Part shown: piece by piece, positions 1 through 8,762 of the stretch
Numbering within the stretch: the first letter of the stretch is position 1
Layout: each line of letters starts with the position of its first letter
DNA from: Stappia sp. TSB10P1A
GTDB lineage: Bacteria; Pseudomonadota; Alphaproteobacteria; Rhizobiales; Stappiaceae
Assembly: GCF_900185725.1 (NCBI RefSeq)
Contig: NZ_FYAU01000029.1
Coordinates: forward strand, 1 to 64,000
Direction of reading: 5' to 3'
Length of the DNA: 64,000 nt
Translations under genes and position numbers: made by a program
The notes under the pieces: generated by a model
Seen by the model: only the letters and a program-made list of their open reading frames with translations
The model's database searches: none
What the model was told of the DNA's origin: nothing

Positions 1-2107
1 GGACGGAACGTTCGACAAGACCAAGAACATCGCGTTCGAGTGCGATGTCCGCCTGCCGGTGGCGCCAGCCGCGCGATCGGTGCTGTGGGAAGACGGCGGG
101 ACCGGGATCGGCGCCGCCGTCTACATCGCGAGTTCCGGACAGATGGTACTGCGGGCCGGCAGCGGCTCTCCCTCCGTGCAGGCGAGCGATGCCACCACCG
201 CGGTGCTCAAGGTGCCGGTCGGCGCCGATGGCAAGGTGCACAGGATCGCCTGGGATATCCGGATCAACCCCGGCCGGGTCCGGCTGTGGATCGACGGCGT
301 CCTGCTCGGGGAGGCATTTACGACGGGCGGAGGTCCGCTGTCGGGAAATGTCTATGCGGGCAGCGACTGGGGCGGGTATCTGCGGCCATCCACCGGCGAC
401 GGCAGTTTTGCCGGCGTGGCATCGGGCGGCGTGTGGTGGAGCGACCGCGCCGGCGCCAGCACCCTGCGGGTCTGGGCGGATCGGCAGCACGTTGCGCCAA
501 TAACGGTTGCACCGGTGACAGCTATTCCCAACGGCACTTTCAACAAGGCCGCCTCCATCGCCTTCGAGTGCGACGTTCGCCTGCCGGCGGAGCCGGCGCC
601 ATGGTCGGTGCTGTGGGAAGAAGGCGGCACCGGGTGGGGGTCATCGCTATTTGTAGATGCAGCGCGCCGCCTCATCCTCCGGGCGGGTAGCGGCAATCCG
701 GCGACCACATCGAACACCTGGAACACGGTGATCGTCAGTCTCCCCGTCGAAATGCTGCCATTCGACGGCGCGGTGCACCGAGTTGCCTGGGACATCCGGA
801 TAGGCCCCGGCCGGGTCCGGCTGTGGATCGACGGGGTCCTCATCGGCGAAGCGCACACGACGGGAGGAGGCCCGTTGGGTGGCTCCATCTACGGTGATGC
901 GGATGCCGGCGGCTATCTGCGCCCCTCGTCCGCGAACGTCTGGGCCGTCGCCGGCATCCCTGTCGTGCCGGTCAACTGGTCAGCCCCGGCCGACGCCAGC
1001 TCCCTGCGGGTCTGGCCGGGGTGGCGGCAGCACGACACATCGCGCCAGTCTGTGCATGTGCTCGCGCCCAGCCGCAACCCGGCGCCGTGGCTGCTGGAGG
1101 CGATGACCGGTCGGCTCAATGCGGACCCGATCCCGCTCGACGTAGTCGATCTCGACGGCATCCTGGCGTGGCGCAGCGATTGCTACGACAGCTCCTATAC
1201 TTGCGACATGGTGGCGGAGGGCGAGAGCCTGTCCGACCTGCTGAGGATCATCGCGAGCTGCGGCTACGCGCGGCCCTATCAATCGGAGGTGTGGGGGGTG
1301 ATCCGTGACCGCGACAGGTCGGCCGAGGCGCCGGTTCAGGTTTTTTCCCCGCGCAACATGTCGCGGTTCCGGTGGACGCGGGCGTTCGCACGCCTGCCGG
1401 CCGGCCTCCGGGCGACCTGGAAAGACGCGATCGAGCACGGCCGCGAGAGGCAGGTGATCGTCTATCGTCGCGGCGCGGTGGGCACGGACGCACGCACCGA
1501 GCAGGTGAGCTATGAGGGCCTGGTCGATGAGGACAAGGTGCGGCGTCGCGCCGCCTTCGACCTGGCGCAGGCGGAGCATCGCAGTGCCTTCTACGATTTC
1601 ACCGCGCCGGCCGAGGCGATCCGCTGCCGGCGCGGATCGCTGATCGCGGTCAATCACGACGTACTGACGCGGCACAGCCAATACGGCCGGATCGTGAGCG
1701 TCACCACGTCGGGCGGCAATGTGACCGGCATCGTGCTCGACTGCACGATCGAGGTGGCCAACACGGCCGACATGGTGGTGACCGCAAACCTGCTGGCTGT
1801 CCCGGACATGCTCGACGTGGGGACGCGCACGGGCATCGCGATCCGGCGCGGCGACGGGTCGACGAGCGTGCATGCGCTGTCCACGGCGCCCGGCACCACC
1901 GACACGCTGATATTCGCCACTCCCGTCCCCAACGTGATCGTCGCCGGGCAGCCGGCGATCGATGCCGGCTGCCTCGTGGTGGTCGGCACGATCGACCGCG
2001 AGTACCGGCGGATGATCGTCTCTGAGATCCGCAACGGCAAAGGCCTCACCGCGCAAATCACGGCGGTGGATGAGGCGCCACAGATATGGGAGGCCATCAA
2101 TGGCTGA
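1..2107 (+). CDS. Phage tail-tip (TipJ/host-specificity-like) protein with two tandem lectin-like modules, 5' partial
   Basis: The frame is open from the first base, so the N-terminus lies outside the window and only about 700 residues are visible. Two consecutive modules of about 160 residues (roughly nt 2-490 and 527-1020) share the phrases AFECDVRLP, SVLWE-GGTG and PGRVRLWIDGVL. They resemble LamG/concanavalin-type carbohydrate-binding folds. The remaining part (from about nt 1050) resembles the tail-tip or host-specificity region of siphophage tails, including a stretch about RNPAPWLLEAM and a beta-rich C-terminus. The protein would sit at the tail tip and contact the host surface. Its stop overlaps the next start by 8 bp. 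Family assignment is from recognised sequence style, not a search; a gene transfer agent or pyocin-like particle is also possible. Confidence 0.72.
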   Translation, partial: DGTFDKTKNIAFECDVRLPVAPAARSVLWEDGGTGIGAAVYIASSGQMVLRAGSGSPSVQASDATTAVLKVPVGADGKVHRIAWDIRINPGRVRLWIDGVLLGEAFTTGGGPLSGNVYAGSDWGGYLRPSTGDGSFAGVASGGVWWSDRAGASTLRVWADRQHVAPITVAPVTAIPNGTFNKAASIAFECDVRLPAEPAPWSVLWEEGGTGWGSSLFVDAARRLILRAGSGNPATTSNTWNTVIVSLPVEMLPFDGAVHRVAWDIRIGPGRVRLWIDGVLIGEAHTTGGGPLGGSIYGDADAGGYLRPSSANVWAVAGIPVVPVNWSAPADASSLRVWPGWRQHDTSRQSVHVLAPSRNPAPWLLEAMTGRLNADPIPLDVVDLDGILAWRSDCYDSSYTCDMVAEGESLSDLLRIIASCGYARPYQSEVWGVIRDRDRSAEAPVQVFSPRNMSRFRWTRAFARLPAGLRATWKDAIEHGRERQVIVYRRGAVGTDARTEQVSYEGLVDEDKVRRRAAFDLAQAEHRSAFYDFTAPAEAIRCRRGSLIAVNHDVLTRHSQYGRIVSVTTSGGNVTGIVLDCTIEVANTADMVVTANLLAVPDMLDVGTRTGIAIRRGDGSTSVHALSTAPGTTDTLIFATPVPNVIVAGQPAIDAGCLVVVGTIDREYRRMIVSEIRNGKGLTAQITAVDEAPQIWEAING

Positions 2108-3131
2108 TCGCAAGCTTCCGACCTCAATCTCGCCGCCGCCGGTCACGGGGGCGTCCTACATGGATGCGGTCGCGTCGAAGATCGGGATGCTGTTCGATGC
2201 GAGCGTGATGCGGCCCGTCACGCTGACGAACGCCGGCAACGACTACACGGCCGAGGTGGACCCGGTGCTGGACGCGGACGTCGTCGCCGGCATGGCGTTT
2301 TATCTCCGGCCGAGCGTCTCCAACACCGGGCCAACGCGGCTGCGCATCCACGCAAGCAACCCCTATTACGACCTGACAAAGGCGGACGGCGGCCCGCTGG
2401 CGCAGGCCGAATTCATGGCGGGCACCGTGTACCTCGCCGTGTTCATCGCAGGGGCATTCAGGCTCGTCGGCGGTAGCGGCGGCGGCGGCTCGGCGACGCT
2501 CGACTACCAGGCGTTTACCGCGTCCGGGACGTGGACGAAGCCCACGGGCCTCAGTCCAGACGCCCTGGCGCTGATCGAGGCCTGGGGCGGCGGCGGCGGC
2601 TCCAACAACTCCAACACCTATCGCGGCGGCGGCGGCGGCGGTGCCTATGTCTGGCGCTGGATGCGCCTCGGCGAGCTCGGCGCCTCCGAGCCCGTGCAGG
2701 TCGGCGCCGGCGGCGTCGCCAACACCCAGCCCGGCGGCACCGGCGGTGCGAGCTCGTTCGGCTCGCATCTGTCCGCCTATGGCGGCGGCGGCGGCTGGAG
2801 CGGCGGCGCTGGTGCCCAAGGTGGCGGTGGCGGTGGTGGATGGGGCTCGGCAGGCGTCAGTGGCTCCGCCAGCACCAATGGCGGCAACGGAGCGCTGTGG
2901 GGGGTGACGTTCGGTGGTGGGGCGGGGGGCTCCGGTGTCGGCGCCGCCGCCGCTTATGGTGGTGGCGGCGGCGGCGCAGGTCCCGGCGGCGGCAGTCAGC
3001 CCGGCGGGACCTCGCTGTTCGGCGGCAAGGGCGGCGGCGGCAGCGGCGAGGCCGGATCGCCCCCCGGTGGCGGCGGCGGCGGCGGAGGGCCGGGCGCGCG
3101 CGGCGAAGTCAGAGTGAGGGTGATCGGATGA
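2100..3131 (+). CDS. Glycine-rich phage tail fibre/receptor-binding-like protein
   Basis: 343 residues. The start ATG at 2100 overlaps the upstream stop and follows a GGGAGG-like ribosome site; a longer in-frame start at 2070 lies inside the upstream gene and is less likely. The first ~130 residues look like an ordinary phage structural domain (DPVLDADVVAGMAFYLRPS). From about residue 140 there is a motif of the type FTASGTWTKPTGLSPDALALIEAWGG followed by a very glycine-rich half ending GEVRVRVIG. Glycine-rich C-terminal domains opened by an F-x-xSGTWTKP-like strand are known from tail fibres and tail adhesins. It is probably a receptor-binding or fibre-tip component working with the tail-tip protein. 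The downstream gene overlaps by 4 bp (ATGA), which implies coupled translation. Confidence 0.7.
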   Translation: MADRKLPTSISPPPVTGASYMDAVASKIGMLFDASVMRPVTLTNAGNDYTAEVDPVLDADVVAGMAFYLRPSVSNTGPTRLRIHASNPYYDLTKADGGPLAQAEFMAGTVYLAVFIAGAFRLVGGSGGGGSATLDYQAFTASGTWTKPTGLSPDALALIEAWGGGGGSNNSNTYRGGGGGGAYVWRWMRLGELGASEPVQVGAGGVANTQPGGTGGASSFGSHLSAYGGGGGWSGGAGAQGGGGGGGWGSAGVSGSASTNGGNGALWGVTFGGGAGGSGVGAAAAYGGGGGGAGPGGGSQPGGTSLFGGKGGGGSGEAGSPPGGGGGGGGPGARGEVRVRVIG

Positions 3132-3715
3132 GCGAAGTAATGGCGCGCGCGCATGTGGTCGGCGGCATCGTCGTCAACATCATCATGGCGGGACCGGATT
3201 TCATGGTGGGTGATGGCTATCTGACCGATGCCGATGACGCCGCGATCGGCGACCTGCACGACGCCGACACGGGGTTTAGCCGGCCTCCCGCCCCGGCGCC
3301 TTTGCCGGCCGAGCTGATCGCCCTGGCCGCCGATCTGAGGTGGCGCGCGGAAGTGGGCGGGATGGAGTGGCGCGGCTGGCCCGTGCACACCGATCGGCAG
3401 AGCCAGACCAAGGTCCTGGCCGAGCACGTGGCGGTCACGAGCGGAAGCCGGCTTGACGGCGAGCCGTGGAAATTTGCAGACGGCCTGTTCCGGGAGCTGA
3501 CCAACGCGGACGTCCAGGACCTCGCCCTGGCCGTGCGCGAGCATGTGCGCGCTTCCTTCGCCATCGAGGCGGCGGTGGCGGCGGAGATCGAGGCCGGCGT
3601 GATCGTCACACGGGAGGCGGTGGAAGTGGCCTTCGCGGCGCCAGAGCCCAAGCCCGAGCCGGAAGAGGACCCTGAGCCGGACCCCGAGCCTGAGCCGGGC
3701 ATCAATCCAAAGTAA
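3128..3715 (+). CDS. DUF4376-like phage tail-associated protein
   Basis: 195 residues, starting within the ATGA overlap with the glycine-rich gene. The N-terminal part contains a short VVNIIMAGPDF / GDGYL section typical of small tail-fibre-associated proteins. The centre has a motif resembling DUF4376 (RWRAEVGGMEW...TDRQSQTKVL), a domain often found at the end of phage tail fibre operons. The C-terminus is a low-complexity Pro-Glu repeat ending in PGINPK. Function is unknown; tail fibre assembly or attachment is an inference from position. It is the last intact gene of the phage module; the sequence immediately after its stop is a broken fragment of a different gene. Confidence 0.62.
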   Translation: MSEVMARAHVVGGIVVNIIMAGPDFMVGDGYLTDADDAAIGDLHDADTGFSRPPAPAPLPAELIALAADLRWRAEVGGMEWRGWPVHTDRQSQTKVLAEHVAVTSGSRLDGEPWKFADGLFRELTNADVQDLALAVREHVRASFAIEAAVAAEIEAGVIVTREAVEVAFAAPEPKPEPEEDPEPDPEPEPGINPK

Positions 3716-3798
3716 GGAGCGGCCGGCGGTTCGTCGGCTGCGAGCGCGAGGAGGCCTACTACGTGATCGCCTGCGAACGGCTTTCGAAGGCGCTTTGA
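3716..3798 (+). pseudogene. C-terminal remnant of a DNA methyltransferase-like gene
   Basis: Directly after the DUF4376 stop, one frame reads GRRFVGCE, then EEAYYVIACERL and ends SKAL-stop at 3796-3798. This matches the usual C-terminal signature of N6-adenine or N4-cytosine DNA methylases (GRRFIGIE..PEYFDIACRRI style). No start codon or upstream methylase motif precedes it, so it is a truncated tail of about 26 codons, probably left by recombination or deletion at the prophage edge. The assignment rests on one short motif. Confidence 0.5.
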
Positions 3799-4007
3799 AG
3801 CGCGCCGACGGTGGCGGCGAGGAAGGCTTGCCGTCGCGGGCGAAACTGTTGTCATCCGTTCTTGCGCGAAATGACAAACGATTTTGCGCGCTATAATTCC
3901 GCCGATGGATCATGCGCGAGGCCGGTGTCGCATAGATCCCGTGACCGGCCGAAAGGCCGCCCCCGCGAAAGGCGTCGAGCGAAGCGAGACTGCCGTGAGC
4001 GAAAGAG

Positions 4008-4097
4008 TGGCGGAGAGAGAGGGATTCGAACCCTCGATACGGTTTCCCGTATACACGCGTTCCAGGCGTGCGCCTTAAACCACTCGGCCACCTCTCC
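4008..4097 (-). tRNA. tRNA-Ser (anticodon GGA)
   Basis: Read on the minus strand, the gene starts GGAGAGGTGGCCGAGTGG, has an anticodon loop CTGGAAC (GGA, serine UCC/UCU), a long variable arm typical of class II tRNAs, a GGTTCGAATCC T-loop region and an acceptor strand closed by a G discriminator. The CCA end is encoded (TGG at 4008-4010 on the plus strand). Including CCA it is 90 nt. The acceptor stem pairs throughout, with one G-U. Its 3' end faces the phage genes, the usual arrangement where a tRNA 3' end has served as an integration site. Confidence 0.95.
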
Positions 4098-4596
4098 GCA
4101 GCCGGCCCGTCCGAAGAGGCCTGCGCAGCAGGCGTTTCGGCGGTCCTCGTGCGGGAGAAAGACCGCAGCCGGCGCAGGTGCCGAAGCGGCACGGGGCCGG
4201 ACCGATCCGGCCCGCAAGTCGCGCAATATACTGACGGCGCGGCCAAGTTCAAGCCTTCATCCATGTCCCTGAGCGCTTTTCAACACGGGCACGCGGAGGG
4301 CCGCAAGACGCCGGCCGGACGACGGGGCCCGGCGGCACGCCCACCTGCGCATTGTCGCCGTTTTCGCGTGCTTTGCTGTCGCCTGGACGCGCCCGGCGGG
4401 CTATGGTCCGGATCGCGGCTGCGCGCGTATCCGGGCTGACGGTCAACGGCCGGGACGAGCCCCATTTGGGGTTGGCGACACCCGGTTGGCGCGGGACAGG
4501 CGTGACAGGCAGGCGCGTCAGGCGGGCGGCAGCGGCCCGGCAACTCCGGCCCGGCGGGCCGCGGGCTTTCGTGGTGGATGGATCCGGAACGGGACG
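4098..4596. other. Gene-free spacer between tRNA-Ser and the small membrane protein
   Basis: Apart from the tRNA promoter, I see no convincing coding frame or RNA gene in this stretch. The open frames here are uninterrupted only because stops are rare in GC-rich DNA. Confidence 0.5.
4225..4252 (-). promoter_or_regulatory. Probable promoter of tRNA-Ser
   Basis: On the minus strand TTGAAC (plus 4247-4252) is followed after 16 bp by TATATT (plus 4225-4230). It lies about 130 bp upstream of the mature tRNA 5' end and matches sigma-70 hexamers well in otherwise GC-rich sequence. Confidence 0.5.
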
Positions 4597-4920
4597 ATGG
4601 TCAGACTTTTCCTGCGGCTTCTCGGGCTCTGGTTCGTCGCCCTGGCGCTGGTGGCGCTCGTCGTCGACGGCACCGCCACCATCGCCGCCGGCGCCTGGTC
4701 GGCGACGCCCTTCGGCCAGTACTGGTTCGATTTCGCGCCCGGCAGCCTTGCCGCCGCCCAGGCCTTCGTCCAGAGCGAGGTCAACCCGCTCGTCTGGGAT
4801 CCGGTGGTGCTGACGCTGCTGGTGCAGCCGGCCTGGGTGATCGTCGGCCCGCTCGGCTTCCTGTTGCTGTGGATCGGCGACCTCGGCCGCGGCCGCCGCA
4901 GGCGGGCCGGCATCGCCTGA
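4597..4920 (+). CDS. Small membrane protein
   Basis: 107 residues starting [14 protein letters not shown] hydrophobic N-terminal segment (about residues 4-24) and a second near the C-terminus (about 71-95: [22 protein letters not shown]) suggest two membrane spans with the intervening ~45 residues outside. The protein ends in a basic tail ([10 protein letters not shown]). The start at 4597 was chosen because the hydrophobic segment begins immediately there; the upstream in-frame extension has no protein-like composition. I recognise the style from small conserved alphaproteobacterial inner-membrane proteins but cannot assign a function. It is followed by msrA after 40 bp and could be co-transcribed with it. 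Confidence 0.65.
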   Translation: MVRLFLRLLGLWFVALALVALVVDGTATIAAGAWSATPFGQYWFDFAPGSLAAAQAFVQSEVNPLVWDPVVLTLLVQPAWVIVGPLGFLLLWIGDLGRGRRRRAGIA

Positions 4921-4960
4921 CCTGACGCCGTCCCGGCGTCTCGCCCAAAAGGAGGCATCC

Positions 4961-5623
4961 ATGTCGTTCATGACCATGCTCAGCAACAAGTTTTCCCTGG
5001 TCGACCCGGCGATGGCGCTGCCCGGCCGCAGCGAGCCGATCATGACCCCGGGCATCCATACCGTGCTCGGCCGCCCGCTCGATCTTGCCCCCGGCGCCGG
5101 CGAGGACGAGGTGCTGCTCGGCCTCGGCTGCTTCTGGGGCGCCGAGCGGCTGTTCTGGACCCTGCCGGGCGTTCTCGTCACCGCCGTCGGCTATGCCGGC
5201 GGCCACACGCCGAACCCGACCTATCACGAGGTCTGCACCGGGCGCACCGGCCATGCCGAGGTGGTGCGGGTGGTCTTCGACACCGCGCGGCTGTCGCGCG
5301 AGGCGCTGCTCAAGGCGTTCTGGGAGGGCCACGACCCGACGCAAGGGATGCGCCAGGGCAACGACACCGGCACCCAGTACCGCTCGGCGATCTATTGCGC
5401 GGAAGGAAGCGGGATGGCGGCGGCGGTGGAGGCCTCGCGCGCGGCCTATGCGGCGGCGCTGAAGGCGGCCGGCCATTCGCGCGCGATCACCACCGAGGTG
5501 AAGCCGGTCGGCGCGTTCTACTTCGCCGAGGACTATCACCAGCAATATCTCGACAAGAATCCCGGCGGCTATTGCGGCCTCAGCGGCACCGGCGTCGCCT
5601 GCCCGGCCGGGCTGGACGTTTAG
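4961..5623 (+). CDS. msrA: Peptide-methionine (S)-S-oxide reductase MsrA
   Basis: 220 residues. The catalytic motif GCFWGAE lies near residue 56, with Cys57 as the nucleophile, followed by the family sequence [24 protein letters not shown] and the later GTQYRSAIY. The enzyme reduces the S epimer of methionine sulfoxide in proteins, using thioredoxin as electron donor. About 45 residues precede the catalytic domain, as in longer MsrA forms. An AAAAGGAGG ribosome-binding site stands about 7 bp before the ATG. No MsrB is adjacent. Confidence 0.95.
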   Translation: MSFMTMLSNKFSLVDPAMALPGRSEPIMTPGIHTVLGRPLDLAPGAGEDEVLLGLGCFWGAERLFWTLPGVLVTAVGYAGGHTPNPTYHEVCTGRTGHAEVVRVVFDTARLSREALLKAFWEGHDPTQGMRQGNDTGTQYRSAIYCAEGSGMAAAVEASRAAYAAALKAAGHSRAITTEVKPVGAFYFAEDYHQQYLDKNPGGYCGLSGTGVACPAGLDV

Positions 5624-5725
5624 GTCGCCTCTTGCGACAAGCCGTTGCCGGCGATCCGGTGCGGGCGGGCGGGACGCGCGACGCGGCGGCTATGCAGCCG
5701 CCCCGGCTCGGGCCATAGTCGGACG

Positions 5726-6703
5726 ATGAGACCTGCTCCCGGCATCGATCCGCTCGTGCGTGCCCGCCATCTGCGGCGCAACCGTCTGCACACGCTGCTG
5801 CTGGGGGCCGGCGCGGTGCTGCTGCTCACCCTGACCGCCTGGACGCTGGCCGGCCCCGACGGGGTGCTGTGGGCGGCGCTCGGCGGGGCGCTGTCGGTGC
5901 TGGTCGCGGCGCGCTTCTCCTCCGCGCTGGTGCTGCATCTCTACGGCGCGCGGGAGATGACGGCGGCCGCCTTTCCCGATGCGCATACGATCGTCCGGCT
6001 GCTGGCGCAGCGCGCCGGCCTGCCGCGCATGCCGAAGCTCTACCTGGTGCCGAGCCGGCTGGTGAACGCCTTCTCGACCGGCACCCGCGAGGACAGCGCC
6101 ATCTGCCTCACCGAAGGGCTGCTGGTCCGCCTGACCCCGCGCGAATTCGTCGGCGTGATGGCGCATGAACTCGCCCATGTGGCGCATGGCGACATCCATG
6201 TCATGGCGATGGCCGACATGGTCGCCCGGATGACCGGCATCATGTCGCTGTTCGGCCTGGCCCTGGTGCTGGTCAACCTGCCCGAGGCGCTGGCCGGCGG
6301 CGCCGGCGTGCCCTGGGTCACGGTGCTGCTGCTGGTGGTGGCGCCGACGCTGGGCACGATGGTGCAGCTTGCCCTGTCGCGCACCCGCGAATTCGACGCC
6401 GATGTCGGCGCCGCCTCGCTGACCGGCGATCCGGACGGCCTTGCCAGCGCGCTGATGAAGCTGGAGCGCATTCACGGCCGGATGTGGGAGGCGGCGCTGC
6501 CGCAGGGCGCCCGCATCCCCGACCCCTCGGTCCTGCGCAGCCATCCGGAGACCGGCGAGCGGGTGCGGCGGCTGCGCGAATTGCGCGCGGTGCCGGAGGA
6601 CTGGCTGCCGGTCGAGGCGATGCCGCATGTGGCGGGCCGCTCGCCGGTGCCCGACACCGGCGCGCCGCGCCGCCGGCTGAGCCGGTTCGGCACCTGGTAC
6701 TGA
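5726..6703 (+). CDS. M48 family (HtpX/Ste24-like) zinc metalloprotease
   Basis: 325 residues with start ATG at 5726. Two hydrophobic segments occupy about residues 23-70, the zinc-binding HELAH motif is at 147-151, and further hydrophobic segments lie at about 165-220. The region with TREFDADVGAASLTGDP supplies the third, glutamate-containing zinc ligand region of M48 peptidases. It is probably an inner-membrane protease for misfolded membrane proteins, like HtpX. It differs from typical HtpX in its longer N-terminus and RR-rich C-terminal tail, so I give no gene symbol. It lies downstream of msrA on the same strand with a ~100 bp gap. Confidence 0.85.
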   Translation: MRPAPGIDPLVRARHLRRNRLHTLLLGAGAVLLLTLTAWTLAGPDGVLWAALGGALSVLVAARFSSALVLHLYGAREMTAAAFPDAHTIVRLLAQRAGLPRMPKLYLVPSRLVNAFSTGTREDSAICLTEGLLVRLTPREFVGVMAHELAHVAHGDIHVMAMADMVARMTGIMSLFGLALVLVNLPEALAGGAGVPWVTVLLLVVAPTLGTMVQLALSRTREFDADVGAASLTGDPDGLASALMKLERIHGRMWEAALPQGARIPDPSVLRSHPETGERVRRLRELRAVPEDWLPVEAMPHVAGRSPVPDTGAPRRRLSRFGTWY

Positions 6704-6727
6704 CGCCTCTGGCCGGGCCAGCCGCGC

Positions 6728-7822
6728 CTATTCCGGCAGGCCGAGGAAGCGGAACGGCTCGGCCTCGACAAAGTCCGCCGTGGCATCGCCCGAATGGATG
6801 TGCTGCTGGTCGGGGCCGAGGTCGAGCCTGCGCACCGGCGCGCCTTGCGCAAAGTCGATCTGCTTCAGGTCGACCCAGAACGTGTTCGGGGTGAGGGCGG
6901 ATTCGAAGAAATACAGCAGCCGCTGGTGGTCGACGACCGTGCGCCAGCGGGTGGAGGAGATGTTCGGCTGGTCCGGCGTGGTGATGCCGAAGGGCACCGA
7001 GACGTTGCGGATGACGCTGAAGACGCTGGCGACCGCCCGGTTGGGATCCTCGGGCCGCGGGATCGCCTCGACATAGAAGCTCGCCCGCGCGAAGCGGTCG
7101 GCGGCGCGGTTGGTGCCGGGCAGGAACACGGTGCCGCCGATGCCGCGCCAGTATTCGGCGAGCGCCAACTGCTCGTCGAAGGTCGGCGAATTGGTCATCA
7201 CCGTGTAGCGGCGGCCGTGATGGATGACCTGGCGGCCCTCGATATATTCGACGATGGCGCTGTCGCCGCTGGCATCCGACATCGACAGGTGCAGCGTCGC
7301 AAGCCGGTCCTCGCCGGGCACGCTGTCGGTGACGATGGTGAAGGGCTCCGTCTCCAGCACCGCGACCGCCTCGGCGACGCTGGCGAAATTGTCGAGCACA
7401 TACTGGCCCCAGGCGGCGATGGTCAGGCCCGGGCGGTCACCGTTCAGCTCGGGATATTCGGACTCGGCCAGCCAAAGGAGGTTGACGGCAAGGCCCTCCT
7501 CGTTGACCCCGTCCGTGGTCGATATGTCATAGCCCGAAGCGATGACGCTGCCGTATTTCGAGGTCCATTTCAGCGAGTTCGGCCCGGCCTCGCCGCTGCG
7601 CTCCATGCCGCGCGGCATCACCCACAGGTTGGTGGCGATCTCGGTCCTCCAGTCCATCGACCGGGCGGTGATCACCGTGTCGCCGGCGCCGTGATAGACG
7701 AGGCGGGTGCAGGCCTCGGCAAGGGCAACGCCGCCGGTGGCGATGAGCGCGGCGAGCGCGATACGCGCGCTGATGCGCGTGCCGAGGTGGCGGGCGCGGG
7801 CGGAAAACGGCGTGCGGGGCAT
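6728..7822 (-). CDS. Secreted choloylglycine hydrolase / penicillin V acylase family enzyme
   Basis: 364 residues from the ATG at 7822, which has an AAGG ribosome site; a longer start at 7888 is possible. A signal peptide (basic FSARARHLGTRISAR then hydrophobic IALAALIATGGVALA) is followed by AEA-C, placing a cysteine near residue 38 as the N-terminal nucleophile after cleavage, as expected for this Ntn-hydrolase family. Downstream TARSMDW supplies the conserved Arg and Asp, and EEGLAVNLLW the Asn region. The family hydrolyses linear amide C-N bonds in bile salts, penicillin V or acyl-homoserine lactones. The substrate here is unknown. Export to the periplasm is inferred from the signal. Confidence 0.87.
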   Translation of the reverse strand: MPRTPFSARARHLGTRISARIALAALIATGGVALAEACTRLVYHGAGDTVITARSMDWRTEIATNLWVMPRGMERSGEAGPNSLKWTSKYGSVIASGYDISTTDGVNEEGLAVNLLWLAESEYPELNGDRPGLTIAAWGQYVLDNFASVAEAVAVLETEPFTIVTDSVPGEDRLATLHLSMSDASGDSAIVEYIEGRQVIHHGRRYTVMTNSPTFDEQLALAEYWRGIGGTVFLPGTNRAADRFARASFYVEAIPRPEDPNRAVASVFSVIRNVSVPFGITTPDQPNISSTRWRTVVDHQRLLYFFESALTPNTFWVDLKQIDFAQGAPVRRLDLGPDQQHIHSGDATADFVEAEPFRFLGLPE

Positions 7823-7949
7823 GGGGGACCTTTCGGCGAGCCTTGTGGGGGGCGACTGCGCCGCCCCGAAACGGACGGCCGCCGCCATGGTAGAGGGCGG
7901 CGGCGGCGTCCGGCAAGCCGGTAAAACCTATGGCTGCACGGGCGAGCGC

Positions 7950-8762
7950 CTATGGCGCGACGCAGGTTGCCGTCAGCCCGCCGTCCACCACCAGCTCCTG
8001 CGCCGTGATGTAGCGGGCCTCGTCCGAGGCGAGGAACAGCGCCGCATGGGCGGTGTCCCAGGCATCGCCCATGTGCCCCATCGGGCATTGCGCATCGCGC
8101 CGGGCGATCATCTCGTCTTCTCCGCCATAGGCGGCGGCGAGCGGCTTGCGGATCATCGGCGTGTTCATCAGCCCCGGCGACACGCAATTGGCGCGGATGC
8201 CGAGCGGGGCATATTGCAGGGCGATGTTGCGGGTGAGCCCGACGATCGCCGCCTTGGAGGCCGAATAGGCGGCATAGGGAAAGCCGATATAGCGGGAGGC
8301 GGCGATCGAGGCGACATTGACGATGGCGCCGCTTCGCTGGCGCTCCATCACCGGCAGCACATGCTTGCAGGTGAGGAAGACGCTGGTCTGGTTGACGGCG
8401 ATCACCCGGTTCCAGCTCTCCTCGGAGGCCTCCACCGGCCCGCCGGTTTCCGAGATGCCGACATTGTTGTGCAGGATGTCGATACGGCCGAAATGGGACA
8501 GGCAGGCCTCGACCATCGCCGCGACCTCGGCGGAGGCCGAGACGTCCGCCTGCGCCGTCTCGCAGGTGCCGCCCTCCGAGCGGATGATGTCGCGCGTTTC
8601 CGCCGCCGCGCGCTCATTGCGGTCGACGGCAAGGATGCGCGCGCCGCTGCGCGCGAAAAGCACTGCCGCCGCCTTGCCGTTGCCCCAGCCCTCTCCGGAC
8701 GACCCGGCGCCGACGACGAGGGCGACCTTGCCGGCCAGTCGGCCAGCCGAACTATCTGTCAT
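7950..8762 (-). CDS. SDR family NAD(P)-dependent oxidoreductase
   Basis: 270 residues. The nucleotide-binding glycine motif GAGSSGEGWGNG (about 18-29) is longer than the usual TGxxxGxG form. NNVG at 99-102, the serine region NVASIAAS (149-156) and YSASK (Tyr166, Lys170) give a complete classical SDR active site, and the C-terminus ends with the usual GQELVVDGG-like stretch (AQELVVDGGLTA). It oxidises or reduces an alcohol/ketone; substrate unknown. It is the third gene of the gntR-dioxygenase-SDR cluster, about 120 bp downstream of the dioxygenase, suggesting successive oxidation steps on one substrate. Confidence 0.9.
   Translation of the reverse strand: MTDSSAGRLAGKVALVVGAGSSGEGWGNGKAAAVLFARSGARILAVDRNERAAAETRDIIRSEGGTCETAQADVSASAEVAAMVEACLSHFGRIDILHNNVGISETGGPVEASEESWNRVIAVNQTSVFLTCKHVLPVMERQRSGAIVNVASIAASRYIGFPYAAYSASKAAIVGLTRNIALQYAPLGIRANCVSPGLMNTPMIRKPLAAAYGGEDEMIARRDAQCPMGHMGDAWDTAHAALFLASDEARYITAQELVVDGGLTATCVAP

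Noticed and set aside
2580-3120. CRISPR-like repeated GGCGGCGGC pattern
   Set aside because: It is the coding sequence of a glycine-rich protein, with no spacers or conserved repeat units.
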